Source: Opacimonas sp002292215
GTDB taxonomy: Bacteria; Pseudomonadota; Gammaproteobacteria; Enterobacterales; Alteromonadaceae
Length of the DNA stretch: 64,000 nucleotides
Assembly: GCA_943846745.1 (NCBI GenBank)
Contig: OX044360.1
Coordinates: 186,001 to 250,000 of the forward strand
Direction of reading: 5' to 3'
Both the position numbers and the translations under genes were made by a program. The notes under the pieces were generated by a model. It saw only the letters and a list, made by a program, of their open reading frames with translations, was not told where the DNA came from and ran no database searches. The number at the start of each line of letters is the position of its first letter. The first letter of the stretch is position 1. Shown here in pieces: positions 28,183 through 36,012 of this stretch.

Positions 28183-29178
28183 ATGGGACGTCGTCGTAAA
28201 GGCCGTGCAATTAACGGTGTGTTTTTGTTGGATAAGCCACTTGGTGAATCGTCCAATATGGTATTGCAGAAAGTACGCGCTATGTATGGCGCGGCGAAAG
28301 CCGGTCACACAGGCGCGCTTGATCCATTAGCTAGCGGTATGTTACCAATTTGTTTGGGTGAAGCGACAAAATTTTCACAGTTTTTACTCAATGCAGATAA
28401 AACCTATGAAGTGACTGCAACTTTGGGCATTCGTACCACTACCTCCGATGCCGATGGTGAAGTGGTCTCGACATTGCCAGTGATATCTACACCTGAAGAA
28501 ATCACCCAAGCGTGTTTGAGCTTCTTGGGTGCATCCAAACAAATACCTTCGATGTTTTCTGCATTAAAGCACCAAGGTAAACCATTGTATTGGTATGCCC
28601 GTCAAGGTATTGAAATCGAGCGTCCGGCTCGTGATATCACCTTGTTTGCTATTGATGTATTACGCATTGAAGGGGTTGAAGTTGATTTACGTGTGCACTG
28701 TTCTAAAGGCACCTATATTCGTTCATTAGTAGATGATATCGGACAGGTATTAGGCTGTGGTGCGTATGTCAGTCGTCTACATCGTTCTCAAGTTGCGGGT
28801 TATCCAAGTGATAAAATGCTAAGTCTGGATGCATTGCAAGCGATGGTGAATGAACATCGTGTTGATAAGGGGAGTGAGCACCATGCGTTCATTGATCCTC
28901 TTTTATTGCCTATGGATACACCATTATATGCGTTAGGATCTACCGTCGCGACACCGACTCAGATCACTGGGGTTAAAGTGGGTATGCCATTTATTCCTGA
29001 AAAGATTACGCCTGCCGTGGTTGATGAGAGCGTTGTTGATGTAAAAGCAATGGCATTGTCAGCTGATGGGCTCGAACAGGTTAAAATATATGATGAGTTT
29101 GGCGCGATTTATGCTGTCGCCGAGCTTAAACCCGATGGGCAATTGCAGCCTAAACGGGTGGTGGTATATGCAACTTAA
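28183..29178 (+). CDS. truB: tRNA pseudouridine(55) synthase
   Basis: TruB makes pseudouridine 55 in the T loop of tRNAs. Visible motifs are GVFLLDKPLGESSNMVLQKV, GHTGALDPLASGMLPICLGEATKF with the catalytic aspartate, KTYEVTATLG, and CSKGTYIRSLVDDIGQVLGCGAYVSRLHR. The C-terminal PUA-like region is from about 250. The length of 331 is usual, and translation is probably coupled to rbfA. A strong terminator ends the transcript. Confidence 0.97.
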   Translation: MGRRRKGRAINGVFLLDKPLGESSNMVLQKVRAMYGAAKAGHTGALDPLASGMLPICLGEATKFSQFLLNADKTYEVTATLGIRTTTSDADGEVVSTLPVISTPEEITQACLSFLGASKQIPSMFSALKHQGKPLYWYARQGIEIERPARDITLFAIDVLRIEGVEVDLRVHCSKGTYIRSLVDDIGQVLGCGAYVSRLHRSQVAGYPSDKMLSLDALQAMVNEHRVDKGSEHHAFIDPLLLPMDTPLYALGSTVATPTQITGVKVGMPFIPEKITPAVVDESVVDVKAMALSADGLEQVKIYDEFGAIYAVAELKPDGQLQPKRVVVYAT

Positions 29179-29188
29179 CTGCTAAAAT

Positions 29189-29216
29189 AAAAAAGGGCGT
29201 TAAACGCCCTTTTTTA
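29189..29216. terminator. Terminator after truB
   Basis: AAAAAAGGGCG pairs with CGCCCTTTTTT around TTAAA. A and T runs on both sides let it serve truB and also the minus-strand gene that ends at 29221. Confidence 0.9.
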
Positions 29217-29220
29217 TTAG

Positions 29221-29668
29221 TTATTTCTCATCAGTAAATTTATCTATTTTACCGATTATTTTAGCGCTTGATTTCTCGATTAACCAGTATGTTGCACCGG
29301 TTTCAGGATCCTTGTAATAAATCATTGAAACGTCTGCTTCGTATATAAAACCATTGAGTTCAAATTTATAAATTAAGTTTTTCTTATCTCCTTCACGTGG
29401 TGTACCTGGTGGAGGGATATCAATAAAGCGTTGCTGCGTCTGTTCAGGGTTGAATATTCTCTGGTAAGTTAATGTTGCGTTTTCATTTGAAATTTGATTT
29501 TCAGCCAGAATTTGAGAAAAAGTTGTTGTCATTGCTTCTGAGATATAATTGTGTTCAATGAGATTACTTACTGAATCATGTTTAACTAAAATGGTATTAT
29601 ATATGGGCTCATCACTTGCAATAGAAAGAAACGAACAAAAAAAATAGTAAACTATATAAATATTTCAT
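29221..29668 (-). pseudogene. Small secreted hypothetical protein, frameshifted in a T8 run of its signal peptide
   Basis: A 103-residue frame (29221-29532) can start at an internal ATG, but it stays open upstream without a stop to about 29664. A good start with AAGAGG upstream lies at 29668 in another frame and begins MKYLYSLL. The two frames meet at a run of eight T (29637-29644, minus strand). With seven T they would join into MKYLYSLLFFCSFLSIAS-DEPIYNT, an ordinary signal peptide with a cleavage site. The mature part (about 120 residues) has no family that I recognise; it contains FIDIPPPGTPREGDK and FELNGFIYEADVSMIYY. Either the gene is broken, or slippage switches it, or the read has an error. 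If only the short form is made it would be cytoplasmic. Confidence 0.6.
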
Positions 29669-29808
29669 TATAACCTCTTAAAGAACATTATTAGTTGAAA
29701 CCACCGTATTACATTATATTAGGTCAGTCAAGTTGATGAGAAAGTAAATTGAAGCGGGAATGTTTAACTGGATTACTAATATAGTTAGTCCTTGTTCTAA
29801 TTCTTCAC

Positions 29809-29836
29809 TTGCGTTCTTGTACAACATCCGTATAAT
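29809..29836 (+). promoter_or_regulatory. Sigma-70 promoter of rpsO
   Basis: TTGCGT at 29809-29814 and TATAAT at 29831-29836 are spaced by 16 bases. A GC-rich discriminator (ACGCGAC) follows. The leader to the rpsO ATG is about 60 bases and could hold the S15 autoregulatory structure known in other species; I did not fold it. Confidence 0.8.
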
Positions 29837-29904
29837 ACGCGACTCTTCGACATGGCTGAATTAGTGATTGGCTGTGTTTACATTCACTCTATCTGGAGAT
29901 AATT

Positions 29905-30174
29905 ATGTCACTAAGTACACAAGAAATCGCTGCAATCGTAGCAGACTATGCAACTAAAGAAGGCGACACTGGTTCACCTCAAGTACAAGTTGCTTTGTTA
30001 ACGCACAACATCAACAAGCTTCAAGGTCACTTTAAGTCTCACAAAAAAGATCACCACTCACGTCGTGGTTTACTACGTATGGTTTCTACCCGTCGTAAAT
30101 TGTTAGACTACCTTAAAGGTAAAAATCTTGAAGCATATCAAGACCTGATCAAACGTTTAGGCCTTCGTCGCTAA
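29905..30174 (+). CDS. rpsO: 30S ribosomal protein S15 (uS15)
   Basis: The 89-residue protein begins MSLSTQEIAAIVADYATKEG and has the signature LTHNINKLQGHFKSHKKDHHSRRGLLRMVSTRRKLLDYLK, which contacts 16S rRNA helices 20-22. TGGAGA lies upstream of the ATG. A terminator follows directly. pnp, which normally follows rpsO in gammaproteobacteria, is absent from this location. Confidence 0.98.
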   Translation: MSLSTQEIAAIVADYATKEGDTGSPQVQVALLTHNINKLQGHFKSHKKDHHSRRGLLRMVSTRRKLLDYLKGKNLEAYQDLIKRLGLRR

Positions 30175-30190
30175 GACTGGCAATAACGTT

Positions 30191-30229
30191 AAAAAGGCGC
30201 TTAATTGTAATGATTAAGCGCCTTTTTTT
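30191..30229 (+). terminator. Terminator after rpsO
   Basis: AAAAAGGCGCTTAAT pairs with ATTAAGCGCCTTTTT around a short loop, followed by further T residues on the + strand. Confidence 0.92.
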
Positions 30230-30378
30230 ATGGGTGACATAGCGTTAATATCTCTGGGCTGTTGATAACTTTGCTTGTTTAATTAGAAATGAACTTTTAA
30301 ACGATACATGCACTGATAATGCCGCATATTGGAAAAATAAAGGTAAATATGGTGCGGTGTCCATTGGAAAAATTTTGA

Positions 30379-30534
30379 CGCTTTATAATCCAGGAATCGC
30401 CATCATTATTATTCCAACAATATAGTTTGTTTTTTCGTTATCATTTAGAGTCTAAAGTCATAGTATATGCATGGGTGAATGACGATAAAAATAAACGCGC
30501 ATACGGAAGTAAGACAGATGCTGATAAAGCTTAA
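30379..30534 (+). pseudogene. Remnant of a YhaV-family type II toxin gene
   Basis: The frame ending at TAA 30532-30534 reads QQYSLFFRYHLESKVIVYAW and continues VNDDKNKRAYGSKTDADKA. This matches the C-terminal core of YhaV RelE-fold toxins (E. coli YhaV has RLFFRYSEKEKVIILGWMND followed by YGKKTDAY). The upstream part is lost: a stop lies at 30376, and no start or N-terminal sequence is in frame. The usual tail after KTDAY (VFxKML) is also missing. No PrlF-type antitoxin is visible. It is therefore a decayed fragment, not a working toxin. The rest of 30230-30562 shows only a short unassigned open stretch. Confidence 0.75.
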
Positions 30535-30562
30535 AGAGACTGCATTAATATCTAATCCGAGT

Positions 30563-31768
30563 TTACATGTCACCTATATACCTTCTCGGCAACCGCGACC
30601 GCCATCCCGTAAGAATTTCATAACACACAGTTTTTTTCCATTTGACTAAATCGCGTGGGTCGATCCATTCCTCACCTTGCCCACCCATCAATATCACTTC
30701 ATCACCAATCGCCACATCTGGTAAATGTGACACATCGACCATAGTTGCATCCATCGCATTACCCCCGACAACAGGACAACGTTCACCATGAATCAGTACG
30801 TAACCCTCATTACGTACTCGGGGATAACCATCACCATAGCCAATGGGCAAGATAGCAATTTGCATTGGTTTAGTAGCGGTAAAATGCATACCATAGCCAA
30901 CACGATCGCCTTCACGTAATTGCCGTAAAGCGGGGATGCTTGCCTTTACTGACATCACAGGTGCTAATCCTTCGATGCGTTTGCACACTAATGACGGGTA
31001 CACACCTAAATGCAAAATCCCACTTCTGATCATAGTAAAATGAGCATGGGGTAAGTCAAGTAATCCACCCGTATTGGACATGTGGACTAGCTCTATTTGG
31101 ATATCGGCTTTTGCAATAGCATCTATTACAGTGACGAACCTGCTGTGCTGAGTGTTAGCATAGGTTTTATCAGCTTCATCTGACATGGCAAAATGACTCA
31201 TGATCCCCTCAATATTGAGGTAAGGACAGTGTTCATGCAAATGTTCAATAACGGGTAGTGCATTATCCCAGCGCACACCCCAACGACTCATCCCGGTATC
31301 AATTTCAATGTGGATATTGATTGAATTGATATCAGCAGAACTAGAAGAATCATGTTGCGCTGCATAGGCCTCTACCATGTCGTTAAAACGGGTGGCTTTA
31401 TCAATATCATTCACACAACACGTGATTTGGTAAGCCAAACATGCTGCAAATTCGGCATCACTGACTTCGCCAAAAATCAGTATCGGTAGGCTTATGTCAG
31501 CTTCGCGTAATTCAATGGCTTCATCGATGGTTTCGACTGCTAAATAATCATAGCCGGCAGCAGCAGCAGCTTGAGCTACAACGACTGCGCCATGACCATA
31601 GGCCTGGTCTTTAACCACACAGAGTTTTTTTAAATGCGGCGGGGTATCGGCGTTAATCAATGCAAAGTTTTTGATTAATTGAGCATGGTCAATTTCAACC
31701 CATGCACTACGGATCCCTGCATAATGATTCGATGACTTCGTTTTTAAATAAGTGTTGTTATCTTTCAT
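30563..31768 (-). CDS. alr: Alanine racemase-family PLP enzyme
   Basis: This is a fold-type III PLP enzyme that interconverts L- and D-alanine or another amino acid. The cofactor lysine is K53 in VVKDQAYGHG (the family usually has VVKANAYGHG). Other blocks are IHIEIDTGMSRWGV, MSHFAMSDEAD, HMSNTGGLL, IRSGILHLGVYPS, RVGYGMHF with the catalytic tyrosine, and AMDATMVDVSHL. I use ATG 31768 (401 residues): its A overlaps the TAA of the upstream ATP-grasp gene (TAATG), implying coupled translation. The tight link to an ATP-grasp ligase and the KDQ variant suggest a dedicated partner of that enzyme, not the housekeeping alr/dadX. That is inference. Confidence 0.85.
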   Translation of the reverse strand: MKDNNTYLKTKSSNHYAGIRSAWVEIDHAQLIKNFALINADTPPHLKKLCVVKDQAYGHGAVVVAQAAAAAGYDYLAVETIDEAIELREADISLPILIFGEVSDAEFAACLAYQITCCVNDIDKATRFNDMVEAYAAQHDSSSSADINSINIHIEIDTGMSRWGVRWDNALPVIEHLHEHCPYLNIEGIMSHFAMSDEADKTYANTQHSRFVTVIDAIAKADIQIELVHMSNTGGLLDLPHAHFTMIRSGILHLGVYPSLVCKRIEGLAPVMSVKASIPALRQLREGDRVGYGMHFTATKPMQIAILPIGYGDGYPRVRNEGYVLIHGERCPVVGGNAMDATMVDVSHLPDVAIGDEVILMGGQGEEWIDPRDLVKWKKTVCYEILTGWRSRLPRRYIGDM

Positions 31769-33042
31769 TATTCGGCTCCGGGTGGCCACATGGTGTTACC
31801 AATATCGGTGCGATAATAACTATTTGAACAACCCACATCCTGCATTAGTGCATATGCGCGTGCTACTGCTGTGTCTTTATCTTGACCAAAGGCGTTCACA
31901 TCTAATAAACGGTGTCCATCGGCTAACACTTCAGATGGCGAGAGTGGTTTTCCTGCTTTGACTTCATTAAGCCATACATCACCCTTATCGCTAGACAATG
32001 CTGTTGGTAATGTTAGTGGGAAGGATGGACCTGTCACTTCTAAAAACGGATAACCATAACCTGCTAATGTAATTGAACATCCCATCGGTTTATCAGTATT
32101 AAAGTCAGGTGAAAAGTTACTGCCATCGATCACGGCACGCAGCATATCCAGTGGGTTGTTGAGCATTCGCATGATCATCGGTCCACAAGTTACCCCTAAA
32201 CGAGAATTGTACTCAATGACTGACCAAATATTATTTTTGAGTATAGCCGTCACTTGCAATGGGCCGGTATAATTGACTTGTTTAAGCCACGGTTGCAGTG
32301 GCGCAATTAATTTTTTAGCTAAATCGTATTTATCATCAGGATCTGCTTCAATCAATCCCCCCAAAGGCGCACCTGCAATTTTTCCCATGTTGCCGTTAAA
32401 CGCGCGTTTGTATTCTTGGTTACTGACCAAAGAGGTGATGTTTCCATTTTGTACAAATACAATATGACCCGCTTCTTTATGTCCCATGTATTCTTGAAAA
32501 AAGACGCCTTCAGCATAATCAATCCTATCCAACCAACTTTGTGTATCTGCTAAGGTTTCGCACACAATAGTATGGATAGGGCTAGTCGGTGAACAAAGGG
32601 TGTTTTTGATCACATAAGGATCTGGATGGGTATCTAAAAAACTTTGTGCATCTAGACGATTTTTCGCGACAAATGAGCGTGGAAATACAATGCCCGCATC
32701 TTCACCAATGCGTTGCGCAAAGGCACGATCACGTTCAATTAACAACGCATCGCCAGAAGGACAGAATACGGCTACACGTGCACACAATTCTCGAGCCCAA
32801 GGTTGTTGCGCCCAATCAATCGACATCGGGATCATGATGTCACAGGCGTGTGTGCCTAATAATTCGATAGGGGAGGCAAAATCATGCTCATCATAGGTCG
32901 AACAGATTTGTTGCGGGCCATAATGACCATAATCGCGACTTAACCAGACGATGACGTTGGCGCCTGCGTCTTGTAATGTTTGTGCTAGACCTTGGGTAAA
33001 GGCACCGACACCAATAATTAACACTGATAAAGGGGATTGCAT
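31768..33042 (-). CDS. PurD-like ATP-grasp ligase, coupled to alr
   Basis: The 424-residue protein resembles phosphoribosylamine-glycine ligase. An N-terminal domain (SVLIIGVGAFTQGLAQTLQDAG, about 5-100) is followed by an ATP-grasp fold (about 105-330) with YVIKNTLCSPTSP as the ATP lysine strand, GVFFQEYMGHKEAGHIVFV, and VIEYNSRLGVTCGP with the metal-binding glutamate and asparagine. A C-terminal domain comes after that. The reaction would be ATP-dependent amide formation between a carboxylate and an amine. It is shorter and divergent from true PurD and is not in a purine operon. The alr-like gene starts on its stop codon. The substrate is unknown; an alanine or D-amino-acid conjugate is a reasonable guess. 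Confidence 0.75.
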   Translation of the reverse strand: MQSPLSVLIIGVGAFTQGLAQTLQDAGANVIVWLSRDYGHYGPQQICSTYDEHDFASPIELLGTHACDIMIPMSIDWAQQPWARELCARVAVFCPSGDALLIERDRAFAQRIGEDAGIVFPRSFVAKNRLDAQSFLDTHPDPYVIKNTLCSPTSPIHTIVCETLADTQSWLDRIDYAEGVFFQEYMGHKEAGHIVFVQNGNITSLVSNQEYKRAFNGNMGKIAGAPLGGLIEADPDDKYDLAKKLIAPLQPWLKQVNYTGPLQVTAILKNNIWSVIEYNSRLGVTCGPMIMRMLNNPLDMLRAVIDGSNFSPDFNTDKPMGCSITLAGYGYPFLEVTGPSFPLTLPTALSSDKGDVWLNEVKAGKPLSPSEVLADGHRLLDVNAFGQDKDTAVARAYALMQDVGCSNSYYRTDIGNTMWPPGAE

Positions 33043-33223
33043 GACAACTCGTTGTTATTGTTTTTTGTCAATTTTAGACATTTAGTGTATGAATTGCGAG
33101 GGAAAAAGTACTTAACGGGTTTCACAGGAAGCGGAAATGAATATTTGGTGTTTCATTGAGCACTTTTCCATTGCTCCTAGCCTAAAATTTACCAAATGTT
33201 GACGATGATAATTAGATGGAAAC

Positions 33224-33258
33224 AAACGTGCACACAATCCATCATAGCGTGCACGTTT
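33224..33258 (-). terminator. Possible terminator of the lipoprotein gene
   Basis: AAACGTGCAC (33224-33233) and GTGCACGTTT (33249-33258) pair perfectly over ten bases with a 15-base loop. On the minus strand, which carries the gene ending at 33281, the stem is followed by GTTTCC, so the T tract is weak. Confidence 0.6.
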
Positions 33259-33280
33259 TAGTCGGATCTTGTGTGGTCGT

Positions 33281-35056
33281 TTATTTTTCGCTGATTTCCC
33301 AGACTGCTAAGCTGCCACTGACTTCGTTACCAACCAATAATAACGGTGTCGCTGTCGGGCTATCACTAGCTGGGATAAACACTAAACTTTCTGGTGCTAA
33401 ATCGCCGATTGCATCATTAAAGTTTAATCCTTCTGTGACGTTGCGATTATTGTAGTAATCAACAAAATCCACTGAGAATGGATTGGTGATATCAAATATC
33501 ATAATACCGCCCATGCGCTCTAAACCAACAAATGCATAAGTTTTGTCACCGACAATGCCAACTGTAATGGCTTCAGGCTCTGGTCCTTTGTTTTCTGAAC
33601 GATCATCTTTGGCATTTTCATCATCGGTTGAATTAAAACTATCACCATAGATTGACGCTGTAATACGTTCCATTTGATCCGCCGAATCAAATACTACTAC
33701 GCCATTTTGATCCCAAATTGTAAAAGAACGTGCTCCATATGCGACTGCGATTTCATACTCGCCGTTAGCATTGGTTGGACCCGCGGAAGTGACTCGCAAG
33801 TTACGTACACGGTCATCATTTGCTAATATCTCAAAGGCACTGCCAGGTGCTGCAGGTAAATTTTTGATTTTGAACTCATCTGTAAACGCTAAACAGCCAT
33901 CGCCGGCATCATAATCTTGGCCATTTGCTGCGGTACATGCCGCTTCATCGGTAACATCAAAGAAATATTCGCGTGCATCACCTTCATTAGCTGTGACCAA
34001 AAAGGTTTGTCCTTGCCATGAAAAATTTGCAATAGAATCAGGTTGATACGCACCGTATAATCCATCAAAAGATGCAAAGCTAACCATGCCGTCCTCTTGA
34101 CTATCAATTAATAAATTTTCCCAATTTTTTAATCCAAGACCAACAACTGAGACGCTGTTATCAGATAAATCAACGATTGCTAAACCATTATTTTCTTGTA
34201 GCGTGACATAGGCAGTCGTATTTGTCGCAGTGATGTACTCGGGCTCCAAATCTTGCGCAACCGTGTTGTTGATTAGCACACCGTTAATTGTGCGGCCATT
34301 AGGATTTGGAAATAACATGCCTTGCGCCTCAAGAGCAGTCTGTTCGCCGTTGTATGCTTCAAATGAAATCGCTGTAGCCGTATCTGCTGGCAGACCATTG
34401 CTTACACTGATCACGGATAAAGAGCCTTCAGGATCAATGCTATAGTCTTGGGCCGGCTCCCCTTCATTAGCTACTAACACTTTGCTGCCATCAGGCGTAA
34501 ATGTCACCATGTCTGGTAAATTACCTACTTCAACTGCTTTCACAAATGCCGGTGCTTGATTTTCTAGATTGTTGTAAAACAAGATATACCCGTTATTGGC
34601 CTTGGTTGCAGCTGGAACTGCTACTGCAATCATGTTGCCTGAAATCGCAATGCTGGTTACACCGCCTAGTGTAATTGCACCGACAGAGATCGGTAATGAA
34701 AGGCGATTAAATATTAATGAATTATCATTGCTTGGCAGTGTTAAAGGGGATGATGTAATGCCTGATATATCAATCATAGCAATCGTGTTATCAGTACCAT
34801 CGGTGGCGTAAGCCACTTGGCTTGCACTATGGTATTGAACGATTTCAGCTGCGCCACCAACATTGATGATGGCACGAGCGAGTAAATTAAGTTCTATCCC
34901 TGTTGGTGAGTTTTCTCCAGCGCTACCTTGTGAACCTTGAATGCCTTGTGGTCCAGATGCACCTGTTGCACCTACTGCACCATCGTCACCTTCCAAGGTG
35001 CAGCCAGATAATAGTAATGCACCCGAGATGACGACACTTAATATTGATTTTTTCAT
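33281..35056 (-). CDS. Choice-of-anchor-I beta-propeller lipoprotein with collagen-like segment
   Basis: The signal peptide ends in a lipobox LLSGC (C19), so the protein is a lipoprotein. Directly after it come nine consecutive Gly-X-Y triplets (residues 23-49, such as GATGASGPQGIQG), a short collagen-like linker. The rest (about 55-591) is a beta-propeller-like domain of the choice-of-anchor-I family. Repeated blade motifs include DMVTFTPDGSKVLVANEGEP, FLVTANEGDAREYF, and the ending GDLAPESLVFIPASDSP with LLLVGNEVSGSLAVWEI. Family members were often annotated as alkaline-phosphatase-like, but I see no phosphatase active site. Two TCATGACA direct repeats 22 bases apart lie upstream (35130-35159) and resemble a PHO-box layout. 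Surface exposure is plausible. Confidence 0.85.
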   Translation of the reverse strand: MKKSILSVVISGALLLSGCTLEGDDGAVGATGASGPQGIQGSQGSAGENSPTGIELNLLARAIINVGGAAEIVQYHSASQVAYATDGTDNTIAMIDISGITSSPLTLPSNDNSLIFNRLSLPISVGAITLGGVTSIAISGNMIAVAVPAATKANNGYILFYNNLENQAPAFVKAVEVGNLPDMVTFTPDGSKVLVANEGEPAQDYSIDPEGSLSVISVSNGLPADTATAISFEAYNGEQTALEAQGMLFPNPNGRTINGVLINNTVAQDLEPEYITATNTTAYVTLQENNGLAIVDLSDNSVSVVGLGLKNWENLLIDSQEDGMVSFASFDGLYGAYQPDSIANFSWQGQTFLVTANEGDAREYFFDVTDEAACTAANGQDYDAGDGCLAFTDEFKIKNLPAAPGSAFEILANDDRVRNLRVTSAGPTNANGEYEIAVAYGARSFTIWDQNGVVVFDSADQMERITASIYGDSFNSTDDENAKDDRSENKGPEPEAITVGIVGDKTYAFVGLERMGGIMIFDITNPFSVDFVDYYNNRNVTEGLNFNDAIGDLAPESLVFIPASDSPTATPLLLVGNEVSGSLAVWEISEK

Positions 35057-35129
35057 GTGTTTTCCTAAAGTCTTGAGATAATAATTCTCTTATAGGAAAA
35101 CAATTTTATGTGACGTTGCGATTAAAAAA

Positions 35130-35159
35130 TCATGACACTGTAGTTAAGTAATCATGACA
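35130..35159. promoter_or_regulatory. Direct TCATGACA repeats, possible PHO-box-like operator
   Basis: TCATGACA occurs at 35130-35137 and 35152-35159, exactly 22 bases (two helical turns) apart, 74-103 bases upstream of the lipoprotein start. Read on the gene's strand, each contains TGTCAT, the core of PhoB half-sites, which are normally spaced by 11 bases. The middle unit is degenerate (CTTAACT). Confidence 0.4.
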
Positions 35160-35189
35160 TTTTTGTGAGTGCAAGTAGTGATGCTCGAC

Positions 35190-35918
35190 CTAAACACCGG
35201 TCGGACTTGATTTACTCGCCATCGCCTTTTCAATCAACGATACTTGACTACGTAATGCGGTATTACGTTGCTCTAATATGGCAATTTTTTCATTGATGAC
35301 AACATTAGCATCCTGCCCATTTAGCAAACCTTGTTTAATCGTCTCCAGTTCCATACTCACGGATAAAATTTCATTTTTCGCAGAATTAAAATCATTTTGT
35401 AGCGCGTCAAATTTGGTTTCAGATGAGGCTAAACCTTTGCTCAGGGACTGAGTAACTGAATTAACATTTGATTGCGCTTGGGTGCGGTTATCTTCAACGA
35501 CTTTGGTTAAATCTTTTATTTCAGATTGATTACGACGCCATGCTGATGCCCATAATTTATCCATTTGTTGCCATAATTCTTCTAAGCGATTGGCTAACTC
35601 TGTGACTTTTACTTGTAATGCGACCGTGGAGTTACCCATTTCTTCACCGGTAGCAGATAAACGATTCTCTAATTCAAGGATACGTGCCGTCGCACTGTCA
35701 AAAGCCAGTTGGCTTTGTTGTTGGCTATATAGTAAATAACCGGCAGCACCAGATGATAACAGTGCCAATAACAATGCACTAATGACTAAGCCTCGGTTGC
35801 TAGTTTTGACAACGGTTGTTACAGGTGGGGGCGTCCCATTGGGATTATGGGCTTGGACGGAACGATCAGAGGCATCGACACGAATGTTAGGTACATCATC
35901 AAAAGAATGTTGGCTCAT
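35190..35918 (-). CDS. Membrane-anchored coiled-coil protein of unknown function
   Basis: The 242-residue protein has a hydrophilic, Pro-containing N-terminus (1-42), one membrane segment (about 44-66, LVISALLLALLSSGAAGYLL) and a long coiled coil (about 70-235) rich in Leu, Glu, Gln and Asn heptads. The topology is probably a cytoplasmic N-terminus with the coiled coil in the periplasm. I do not recognise a named family, though such proteins occur in Alteromonadales. It lies between metY and the lipoprotein gene with gaps on both sides, so it is probably transcribed alone. Confidence 0.7.
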   Translation of the reverse strand: MSQHSFDDVPNIRVDASDRSVQAHNPNGTPPPVTTVVKTSNRGLVISALLLALLSSGAAGYLLYSQQQSQLAFDSATARILELENRLSATGEEMGNSTVALQVKVTELANRLEELWQQMDKLWASAWRRNQSEIKDLTKVVEDNRTQAQSNVNSVTQSLSKGLASSETKFDALQNDFNSAKNEILSVSMELETIKQGLLNGQDANVVINEKIAILEQRNTALRSQVSLIEKAMASKSSPTGV

Positions 35919-36012
35919 GGATATCTGTAATATATAGAAGAATGATTAACGCAATCATAATGTGTTTTGCGTTAAAAATCACTACGAAACAAACAGATAT
36001 CCATGATTTATC

